This document shows positions 1 to 5,313 of a DNA stretch of 8,020 bases, in pieces. The position numbers and the translations under genes are program-made. The stretch lies in the NCBI GenBank assembly GCA_046765875.1, contig JBKPSJ010000416.1:1-8020 (forward strand). The letters run 5' to 3'. The notes beneath the pieces are model-generated. The model did not search any database. It saw only the letters and a program-made list of their open reading frames with translations, and was not told where the DNA came from. Numbering within the stretch: position 1 is the stretch's first letter; each line of letters begins with the position of its first letter. Source of the stretch: DASRHY01 sp046765875. Lineage in GTDB: Bacteria; Actinomycetota; Actinomycetes; Propionibacteriales; Kribbellaceae.

Positions 1-1
1 T

Positions 2-427
2 GACAAGGCTTCCTGGGACGCGCGGTCCGGGTTCCCGTCGATGCAGGAGCGGGCTTCGTTCTTCACCGAGCGGGCCGTTCCGGAGGATCTCCTGGTCGCC
101 GAGCAGGACGGCCGGATCGTGGGCTATCTGCGGCTGAAGGACAAGTACTCGTTCCCGGAGGGTGCGGGCGTGTTCGGCGTCTTCGGGCTTGCCGTCATAC
201 CGGGCGCCCGCCGGCTTGGTGTGGCGTCGGCCCTGCTCGAAGCGGCCGAGACCGAGGCACGCCGCCGGGGCGGTCGCAAGATCGTCCTCAACGTGTTCGG
301 CACCAACGTCGCCGCCCAGGGTCTGTACGAACGGCACGGCTACGAACTGGCCGGCCGGAGCCGCGCTGAGTTCGTCGTCGGCGGCGAGCTGGTCGACGAC
401 CTGACCCTGGAGAAGCACCTCGGTTAG
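2..427 (+). CDS. GNAT-family N-acetyltransferase, 5'-truncated by the window edge
   Basis: This is the C-terminal part of a Gcn5-related N-acetyltransferase, which would transfer acetyl from acetyl-CoA to an amine that cannot be named from sequence. The frame is open to the first bases of the window. The visible 141 codons include the fold's central strands (LVAEQDGRIVGYLRL), the acetyl-CoA pyrophosphate loop of motif A (ARRLGVASALL, matching R-x-x-G-x-A, near 208-237), and the motif B strand and helix ending NVAAQGLYERHGYELAGR. An ATG at 41 is possible, but it has no Shine-Dalgarno and would leave out the usual N-terminal strand and helix, so I infer the true start is upstream of the window. 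The stop TAG overlaps by two bases the stop of the VOC remnant on the opposite strand. Family assignment is firm; substrate is unknown. Confidence 0.88.
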   Translation, partial: DKASWDARSGFPSMQERASFFTERAVPEDLLVAEQDGRIVGYLRLKDKYSFPEGAGVFGVFGLAVIPGARRLGVASALLEAAETEARRRGGRKIVLNVFGTNVAAQGLYERHGYELAGRSRAEFVVGGELVDDLTLEKHLG

Positions 428-537
428 GAACGCCACCGGTAGAGCTCGACGAGCACGTTGTGCGGGCGGGCGACGTACGCGCTGGTGTTGCCCCAGTCGG
501 TGTCGACCGGCTCCAGCATGATCCGCCGGCCGCGGGC
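424..537 (-). pseudogene. C-terminal remnant of a VOC (glyoxalase/bleomycin-resistance fold) gene
   Basis: On the minus strand, about 37 codons ending in TAA read as the last strands of a vicinal-oxygen-chelate protein. The signature is LEPVDTDWGNTSAYVARPHN followed by VLVELYRWRS, which resembles the family's usual 'DTDWG..SAYV.DP...LVEL' ending, including the Glu that often binds metal. Upstream of about position 537 the reading continues without recognisable family sequence and runs into the MFS promoter and the antisense of the MFS gene. A whole VOC protein of about 120-150 residues therefore cannot be there. The MFS promoter starts about 30 bp away, so a rearrangement probably removed the 5' part. 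The alternative is that this is a coincidental reading, but the continuous family-like ending and the stop placed right at the neighbour's end argue against that. Confidence 0.55.
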
Positions 538-566
538 GCCAATTGTCCGCCCATCCAAGTGATGTC

Positions 567-597
567 TTGACCTCGAGACGACTTGAAGATGCATGGT
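567..597 (+). promoter_or_regulatory. Promoter with MerR-family operator geometry, upstream of the MFS gene
   Basis: A -35 hexamer TTGACC (567-572) and a weak -10 hexamer CATGGT (592-597) are separated by 19 bp, the over-long spacer typical of MerR-family-activated promoters. The spacer overlaps an imperfect dyad CCTCGAG-ACGA-CTTGAAG (571-588; 5 of 7 arm positions pair, 4-base centre). This is the same arm-gap-arm layout as the SoxR box. The ATG at 605 lies 7 bases after the -10, so transcription would begin at or next to the start codon. From the known mechanism I infer activation by DNA untwisting by a MerR-type sensor bound to an inducer. The regulator gene is not in the window. Confidence 0.55.
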
Positions 598-604
598 GCC
601 GGTC

Positions 605-2002
605 ATGACAACCGCTGACGTGGACGAGGTGGATGAGGCGGCGCGGCCGGCGCGGCTGCGCGACGACCCGGACTTCCGGCGGTACTGGCTCGCCCGGGTC
701 TCCTCGTTGTCCGGCTCGCTGGTCACCGTGGTCGCGTTGCCCGTGCTGGTGTACCGGCTGAGCGGGTCCGCGTTGCTGACCGCACTGGTGACGATGCTGG
801 AGGCGGCGCCGTACCTGTTGTTCGGGCTGTTCGCCGGTGCGCTGGCCGACCGCTGGAACCGCAAGCGGGTGATGGTCACCGCGGATCTGGTCAACGCAAT
901 GCTGATCGCATCCGTGCCGGTCGCGTACCTGCTCGGGATCCTCACGATCCCGCACGTGCTGTTCGCGGCATTCGCGGTGCAGTCGGTGTTCACGCTCTTC
1001 GACGGCGCGGAGTTCGGTGCGCTGCCGGTGCTCGTCGGCCGCGAGCGGGTCGCTCAGGCCAACTCGGCGGTGTGGTCGGCGTCGAGCATCGCCGAGCTGC
1101 TCATCCCGCCGCTGACCGGACTGCTGCTCGCCGTGCTGCATCCGGCCACCCTGCTCCTGCTCGACGGGCTCAGCTTCGCCGCGTCGGCGGTCGCCATCCG
1201 CGCGATCACACGCGCCATGTCGCAGCGGCGTACCGGGCTGCCACCGCTGCGGCCGCGGGTACTGCTCGGCGACGTCGGCACCGGCCTGCGGTTCCTTGTC
1301 CACCATGCCGGCGTCCGGACGATGACGATCGTCGGAGCGCTCCAATCGCTGGCCGGCGGCGGGTTCGTCGCGCTGATGGTGGTGTGGAGCGACCGCGTCC
1401 TCGGGATCGGTACGTCGGGCTTCCGGTTCGGGATCGTGTACGGGGCCTGGGGCATCGGCGGACTGATTGCGTCGCTGGCGTTGCCGATGTTGCTGAAGCA
1501 CGCGGAGCCGGCCCGGATCACACTGGCCGCGATCCCGGCGTCGGCGGTGCTCGGTGTGGTGACCTCGCTGATGCCGACCTGGCTGCCGGCAGCGATCGCC
1601 ATGCTCGCGTGGGGCTCGGCGTACGTGCTGGTGATCGTGAACTCGATCTCCTACCGGCAGCAGGAGACGCCGGAGAAGTTGCTCGGCCGGGTGAACACCG
1701 CCGGCCGGATGCTGGCGTGGGCGGTCGGCTGGACGGCCGGAGCGACGCTCGGCGGTGTGCTGGGCGACCTGCTCGGTATCCGGTCGGCGATGGTGACGCT
1801 GTCCTGCGTCACGTTCGTCGCGGTGATCGTGGCATGGACGTCGCCGCTGCGCTCCAGAGCCTCACGACCACAGCACGTGGAGGGCGGGCGGCTTGCGGAA
1901 GACCAGGCCGCGGGGCGCGGTCGGGCGGTCGGGATCCAGCCGGAGTTCGGGGAACCGGTCGAGAAGGGTGCGGACCGCGATGAATGTCTCCAGCCGGGCT
2001 AG
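605..2002 (+). CDS. MFS transporter, drug/siderophore exporter type (EntS/MFS_3-like)
   Basis: This is an inner-membrane major facilitator superfamily protein, probably a proton-driven exporter. A short hydrophilic N-terminus (RLRDDPDFRRYWLAR, typical of this group) is followed by regularly spaced hydrophobic segments consistent with about 12 helices. The cytoplasmic loop-2 motif is GALADRWNRKR at residues 78-88. A charged central loop (about residues 200-220) separates the two halves. I prefer ATG 605 to ATG 593 because the MerR-like promoter places the transcript start there; neither has a good Shine-Dalgarno. The protein is 465 residues against about 420 usual. Homology-like membrane sequence ends at about residue 419, and the last 46 residues are hydrophilic and read from the antisense of the P450 gene. 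Export of a product or toxin related to the neighbouring oxidases is possible but not shown; substrate is unknown. Confidence 0.88.
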   Translation: MTTADVDEVDEAARPARLRDDPDFRRYWLARVSSLSGSLVTVVALPVLVYRLSGSALLTALVTMLEAAPYLLFGLFAGALADRWNRKRVMVTADLVNAMLIASVPVAYLLGILTIPHVLFAAFAVQSVFTLFDGAEFGALPVLVGRERVAQANSAVWSASSIAELLIPPLTGLLLAVLHPATLLLLDGLSFAASAVAIRAITRAMSQRRTGLPPLRPRVLLGDVGTGLRFLVHHAGVRTMTIVGALQSLAGGGFVALMVVWSDRVLGIGTSGFRFGIVYGAWGIGGLIASLALPMLLKHAEPARITLAAIPASAVLGVVTSLMPTWLPAAIAMLAWGSAYVLVIVNSISYRQQETPEKLLGRVNTAGRMLAWAVGWTAGATLGGVLGDLLGIRSAMVTLSCVTFVAVIVAWTSPLRSRASRPQHVEGGRLAEDQAAGRGRAVGIQPEFGEPVEKGADRDECLQPG

Positions 2003-3025
2003 GTGCATGCCGACGCACACGTGCGGGCCGCCGGCGAAGGCGAGGTGCCGGCGCGCGTTCTGCCGGCGGACGTCGTACCTGTCCGGGTCGGGGAACACCG
2101 ACGGGTCGCGTCCAGCGCCGGCGAGCGACACCGTCACGAGTTCGCCGGCCGCGATCATGGCGCCGCCGATCGCGACGTCGCGGGTCGCGTACCGGTCCAC
2201 CACGGCGGCTGCCGGCTCCAGTCGTAGCGACTCCTCGATCGCGTTCGGCAGCAGGTCCGGGTCGTCGCGGACCAGGTCGAGCTGATCCGGGTGCGACAGC
2301 AGATGCCACAGCGCGTTGGTGATCATGCCCTCGGTGGTCTCGATTCCACCGAACATCAGGACCGCCGCGTTCGATACCACCTCCTCGACGGACAGGCCGT
2401 CGCGCCCGGCAGCGGCGACCATCGACCAGTCCGGATCGGCCGTACGGACCGCATCCGCCACGTGCGCGTGCAGCTTCTCGAACGCGGCCGTGCCCTCCCG
2501 CGTCACCCGGTTGCCGGCGGCCACCCCGGAGACCGACGAGACGATCGCGTCGTACCAGCCGAGCACCGTCCACGCGTTCACGTCCGGCAGCCCGAGCGCC
2601 TCGGCGACCACGGCCACCGAGAGCGGACCGGCCACCGCGCGCCGCAACTCGGCGCCGTCGCCGGCGTCGAGCGCGCCGACGAGTTCGTCCACCTGTTCCT
2701 CGACGTAGGCCGTGAACCGCTCCCGGGTCGGGCCCAGCCCGAACGGGTGCTCGAACGGGTCGCGGTGCCGAGCATGCTCGGCACCGTCGAGCGAGAGCAT
2801 GCTCGGCCCGACCACCTGCGCGGTGGAGAACCGCGGGTCGTCGACGGTGTACGTCGGGCTGTCCCGCGTCACCTGAACGGCCAGGTCCCGCCGGGTCACC
2901 AGCCAGCCGCCCAGCGCGGGTAGCCAGGACACCGGCTCGGCCTCGCGCAGCCGGGCCAGTACCGGGTGCGGGTCGTGCTCCAACTCGTCCACGGTCACGG
3001 CCGCACCGAGCGGGAAATCGGACAT
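1862..3025 (-). CDS. Cytochrome P450 (bacterial soluble class)
   Basis: This is a cytoplasmic heme-thiolate monooxygenase of 387 residues, full length for bacterial P450s. The C-helix EHARHRDPF (83-91) has the heme-propionate His and Arg. The I-helix MFGGIETTEG (224-233) carries the oxygen-activating acid/Thr pair as Glu229-Thr230, with Gly in place of the more usual Ala. The K-helix ExxR is Glu265-Arg268. The heme loop FAGGPHVCVG (330-339) has the ligand Cys337, and the C-terminus (FRKPPALHVLW) is normal. The ATG at 3025 is directly preceded by GTG. No Shine-Dalgarno lies at a usable distance; the strong one in this gap is about 40 bases upstream. The gene is downstream of, and on the same strand as, the FAD oxidase (68-base gap), so co-transcription is likely. 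No ferredoxin or reductase gene is nearby. Its 3' end overlaps the convergent MFS gene by 141 bp. CYP family and substrate cannot be assigned from sequence alone. Confidence 0.94.
   Translation of the reverse strand: MSDFPLGAAVTVDELEHDPHPVLARLREAEPVSWLPALGGWLVTRRDLAVQVTRDSPTYTVDDPRFSTAQVVGPSMLSLDGAEHARHRDPFEHPFGLGPTRERFTAYVEEQVDELVGALDAGDGAELRRAVAGPLSVAVVAEALGLPDVNAWTVLGWYDAIVSSVSGVAAGNRVTREGTAAFEKLHAHVADAVRTADPDWSMVAAAGRDGLSVEEVVSNAAVLMFGGIETTEGMITNALWHLLSHPDQLDLVRDDPDLLPNAIEESLRLEPAAAVVDRYATRDVAIGGAMIAAGELVTVSLAGAGRDPSVFPDPDRYDVRRQNARRHLAFAGGPHVCVGMHLARLETFIAVRTLLDRFPELRLDPDRPTAPRGLVFRKPPALHVLWS
2763..2786. repeat. Perfect 24-bp palindrome inside the P450 gene
   Basis: The left arm CGGTGCCGAGCA (2763-2774) is exactly the reverse complement of 2775-2786, with no spacer. 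Pairing breaks on both sides at 2762/2787. It lies over the codons for the C-helix residues around D80-R88. As RNA it could form a hairpin of roughly 10 bp; as DNA it could be a dimer-binding site. Protein constraint on the EHARHR motif may account for part of it. Confidence 0.9.
2770..2807. repeat. Two direct copies of a 13-bp unit, GAGCATGCTCGGC
   Basis: Exact copies sit at 2770-2782 and 2795-2807, 25 bp apart start to start. Each contains the 10-bp palindrome GAGCATGCTC. The first copy forms the centre of the 24-bp palindrome. In the P450 frame the two copies are read in different registers, one over A-E-H-A and the other over S-M-L-S, so shared amino-acid sequence does not explain the repetition. 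No further copy was found in the window. Confidence 0.85.
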
Positions 3026-3093
3026 CACGCGAAGTCTGTCACGGGGCCCGTGCCCGGCGGCGTCACCTCCACCGGCGTGGCTCAGTTCGCCGG
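3026..3093 (-). promoter_or_regulatory. FAD oxidase-P450 intergenic segment: stem-loop, orphan Shine-Dalgarno, small hairpin
   Basis: Read along the minus strand, a 7-bp stem with a 10-base loop (3094-3071) begins at the last base of the FAD oxidase stop codon. It is followed directly by GGAGGTGA (3070-3063), an excellent match to the 16S rRNA 3' end. Next comes a small inverted repeat CACGGGCCCCGTG (3052-3040), then the P450 ATG at 3025. The first stem has no U-tract, so I do not call it a terminator. The Shine-Dalgarno is about 40 bases from the P450 start, too far for ordinary use. Confidence 0.45.
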
Positions 3094-4341
3094 TCAGAGC
3101 GACTGCGGGAATGCGAAGGTCCTGCCCGGGTCGTAGACGTGCTTGATCCGCTTCAGCCGCTCGTAGTTGTCGCCGTGGTACGCAGACGCCCAGTCGGTCA
3201 GCGCGGGATCGGGGAAGTTCGGGTACACCCGACCGGAAGCGTACGGGTGCACGATCTCCCACGACCGGTTCATCCACAGGGCGCCGGACTCGTCTGGCGC
3301 GATGTGCTCGAGCAGGAACCGTTCATCCCGATGCGCGAACGCTGTCGCGCCGGACGGCACGCGGTTGTACGCCCCGCCCATCGGCGTGAACGCCAGCTCG
3401 GCCCCGTCCGGCAGCATGCGCAGCAGCTCGGCGACCACGTGCGCCGGTATTGATTGCCGGAAGAACTCCGACCGGCTGATCGCGCGCACCGGCTCCTCGC
3501 CCTGGGCGAGCATCCGCTTGAGCCCGCGGTACGGCAGAGTTGTGTACGCCGCGGCCGGCTCCATCCCGGCCCATGCCACCAGTCCGCCCAGCAGCGATTC
3601 CGCCTCGGCCTGATCGCCTAGCAGAGCGCCCATCGCCAGTACCTCGGAGGTCGTGATCCGCAGAACGGCCGTCAGCCCATCCGGCGCATCCGGTGCCCAG
3701 TCCTGCCAGGCGGCCACCACAGCGGTGGCATCGCCGTACGTCCAGCGCAGATCGAACCCAGTCGTCACCGGAGCGAGCACGGTCTCGAAGACGAACGACG
3801 TCACGATCCCGAACTGACCGCCACCGGCCCCGCGCAAGGCCCAGAACAGGTCCGGCTCGGTCCGTGAGTCACAGGCCACGACCCGGCCTTCCGCCAGGAC
3901 CACCTGTGCGGCCCGGAGCCGGTCGCAGGTGAGCCCGTACATACGGCCGAGCAGGCCGATCCCGCCGCCGAGCGCCAGCCCGGCCACACCGACCGTCGGG
4001 CCGCACCCGGCCGGCAGCGTCAGACCGTGCCGGTCGAGTTCGTCGTACAGCGCGCCCAATCGGACACCCGCGCCCACCGTGGCGACTCCGGCCTCGACGG
4101 TCACCTGCCGCATCGGCGAGACATCGACGACCATACCCGTGGTCGAGGAACGCCCGGCGAGACAATGCCCACCGCTGCGCGGGACAACCGGCAGTCCCGC
4201 AGAACGCGCGTACGACAACGCGTGCACGACGTCGTCAGCGGTCCGGCAACGCACCACAGCAGCAGGCAGAATCCCCTGGAAGCGTGGCAATCGCACCGGC
4301 TCGTAGTCGGCCGAGGCCGGTCCGATGAGATCCAGATCCAT
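3094..4341 (-). CDS. Berberine-bridge-type FAD-linked oxidase, bicovalent flavin predicted
   Basis: This is a flavoprotein oxidase of the FAD_binding_4 plus BBE-domain family, which uses O2 and makes H2O2 while oxidising alcohols, amines, sugars or forming rings in natural-product pathways. It has 415 residues. The PP-loop PVVPRSGGHCLAG has His59, the expected 8-alpha-N1-histidyl site. GLTCDRLRAAQVV has Cys139, the expected 6-S-cysteinyl site, so double covalent FAD attachment is predicted. A glycine-rich stretch (VGVAGLALGGGIGLLG, 117-132) and GAGGGQFGIVTSFVF complete the FAD domain. The C-terminal BBE domain ends YHGDNYERLKRIKHVYDPGR, a typical family ending. I chose ATG 4341 over the TTG nine bases upstream because the TTG has no support and a -10-like hexamer lies 7 bases before the ATG. 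No signal peptide is visible, so it is probably cytoplasmic. It lies between an AraC regulator and a P450 on the same strand. Substrate is unknown. Confidence 0.93.
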   Translation of the reverse strand: MDLDLIGPASADYEPVRLPRFQGILPAAVVRCRTADDVVHALSYARSAGLPVVPRSGGHCLAGRSSTTGMVVDVSPMRQVTVEAGVATVGAGVRLGALYDELDRHGLTLPAGCGPTVGVAGLALGGGIGLLGRMYGLTCDRLRAAQVVLAEGRVVACDSRTEPDLFWALRGAGGGQFGIVTSFVFETVLAPVTTGFDLRWTYGDATAVVAAWQDWAPDAPDGLTAVLRITTSEVLAMGALLGDQAEAESLLGGLVAWAGMEPAAAYTTLPYRGLKRMLAQGEEPVRAISRSEFFRQSIPAHVVAELLRMLPDGAELAFTPMGGAYNRVPSGATAFAHRDERFLLEHIAPDESGALWMNRSWEIVHPYASGRVYPNFPDPALTDWASAYHGDNYERLKRIKHVYDPGRTFAFPQSL

Positions 4342-4348
4342 GCTCGTC

Positions 4349-4354
4349 AAGCTA
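4349..4354 (-). promoter_or_regulatory. Possible -10 hexamer (TAGCTT) of the FAD oxidase, leaderless arrangement
   Basis: On the minus strand TAGCTT fits TANNNT and is followed by exactly 7 bases and then the ATG at 4341. No Shine-Dalgarno precedes the ATG. No convincing -35 is visible. If it is real, the oxidase and P450 can be transcribed independently of the regulator gene just upstream. Confidence 0.35.
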
Positions 4355-4392
4355 AGACCGGCCCCGATGGTCGATCTTGAACGAACCGCGCA

Positions 4393-5217
4393 TCAGACGG
4401 CCAGAGCGGCCGGCGGCCGGCTCCGCAGCATCGAGGTGAACGAGACGGTGTGGTCGTGCCCACAGGAGCACCGCTCGCCCGCCTCGCCGACGAACGCCCG
4501 CGGCGACAGCCCGGTCAGCCGCAGGCACTCGCGGCTGAGGTGCGCCTGGTCGGCGTACCCCGCCTCGACGGCGAGCTCCGAGAGCCCGGAACCCACGCCG
4601 GTCGCGATCGACTGCTGGGCGAGCGCGAGGAAGCCCTGGAACCTCAGCGTGCGGTGCAGAGCCTTGGGTCCGAGCCCGACCGTGGCGTGGCAGCGCCGGC
4701 GCAACTGGCTCTCCGAGATCGACAGCGCCGTGGTGACCGCTCCGACGTCGCCGGGGTGCCACGGCATCAGCCGTCGTACCGCCTCGGCGACGAGTCGGTC
4801 CGGTCCGTCGGTCGCGGCCAGCCGGGTCGCCAGGTAGCGCTGCAGGACGTCGAGCGCGGCCTCCGGGCCGGACGCGGTGGCCAGGAGCTCGCCGAGCCGG
4901 ACCGCCTCGGCACCCCACAAGTCGTCGGTGCCCAGCTCCAGGTCGGTCAGCTCGGACGCGGGATGCCCGAGCAGTGGCGCCGCCGCGCCGGGCTGGAACC
5001 GAACGCCGACCAGTGTGGTCCCGGGCTCGAGGACGTCGGTCAGCGCGTGCGTGAGCGGCCCGACCAGCCGCGGCACGGACCCGATCCGGCAGTGCAGTTC
5101 GACACCGCCGGTCGGCAGATTGCGCTGCAGGTACGGCGCCTCGCCCACCTGCTGGATCCACACCGAGCGCACCACCCGGGCGAGCGGGCGGGCCGGTTCC
5201 TGCTCGACGTAGCCCAC
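4393..5217 (-). CDS. AraC-family transcriptional regulator with a C-terminal CxCGHDH motif
   Basis: A 274-residue DNA-binding regulator. The N-terminal part (about 1-130: VGYVEQEPARPLARVV, then NLPTGGVELHCRIG and FQPGAAAPLLG) resembles the effector domain found before the HTH in many actinobacterial AraC proteins (DUF6597-like). The two C-terminal helix-turn-helix units are LSISESQLRRRCHATVGLGP with LHRTLRFQGFL, and LSELAVEAGYADQAHLSREC with LTGLSPRAF. After the second HTH comes CSCGHDH: Cys250, Cys252, His254, His256. The start is GTG 5217; the frame stays open further upstream, but that extension is antisense to the GNAT gene and has no family sequence. A -10-like hexamer lies 7 bases before the GTG. 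The gene is divergent from the GNAT gene and 51 bases upstream of the FAD oxidase, so it most likely controls the oxidase/P450 unit. Effector is unknown. Confidence 0.88.
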   Translation of the reverse strand: MGYVEQEPARPLARVVRSVWIQQVGEAPYLQRNLPTGGVELHCRIGSVPRLVGPLTHALTDVLEPGTTLVGVRFQPGAAAPLLGHPASELTDLELGTDDLWGAEAVRLGELLATASGPEAALDVLQRYLATRLAATDGPDRLVAEAVRRLMPWHPGDVGAVTTALSISESQLRRRCHATVGLGPKALHRTLRFQGFLALAQQSIATGVGSGLSELAVEAGYADQAHLSRECLRLTGLSPRAFVGEAGERCSCGHDHTVSFTSMLRSRPPAALAV

Positions 5218-5224
5218 GACCGGC

Positions 5225-5230
5225 AGCCTA
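5225..5230 (-). promoter_or_regulatory. Possible -10 hexamer (TAGGCT) of the AraC-family gene
   Basis: On the minus strand TAGGCT is followed by 7 bases (GCCGGTC) and the GTG start at 5217, with no Shine-Dalgarno. The -35 region is not recognisable. The same GCCGGTC precedes the MFS start at 598-604, which may be chance. Confidence 0.35.
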
Positions 5231-5301
5231 GTCGGCGGGTCTTTCAGAGTGCTGTCGTTCCGACGCGCCCGCCCCTCGCGCAGCCGTTTGGAGGCGAGCA
5301 C

Positions 5302-5307
5302 TAGGTT
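5302..5307 (+). promoter_or_regulatory. Possible -10 hexamer (TAGGTT) of the two-domain GNAT gene
   Basis: TAGGTT is followed by 6 bases and the GTG start at 5314. The TAG in it is also the in-frame stop that limits the gene's start to TTG 5308 or GTG 5314. GGAGG at 5290-5294 is 13-19 bases from these starts, too far to be a normal Shine-Dalgarno. No clear -35 is seen. Confidence 0.35.
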
Positions 5308-5313
5308 TTGGCC

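Noticed and set aside
1072..1983. Plus-strand frame of about 300 codons inside the MFS gene in another register
   Set aside because: Arg/Ala/Gly-rich low-complexity translation, typical of a shadow frame in GC-rich coding DNA.
2291..2923. Plus-strand frame opposite the P450 gene
   Set aside because: The P450 motifs on the minus strand define the real gene; the opposite translation is His/Arg-rich with no recognisable domain.
3026..3277. Upstream in-frame extension of the P450 gene into the FAD oxidase
   Set aside because: It overlaps the C-terminal BBE domain coding sequence and no known P450 N-terminus is encoded there; the P450 length is normal from 3025.
4348..4350. TTG as the start of the FAD oxidase
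   Set aside because: No Shine-Dalgarno, adds only three residues, and overlaps the -10-like hexamer of the ATG start.
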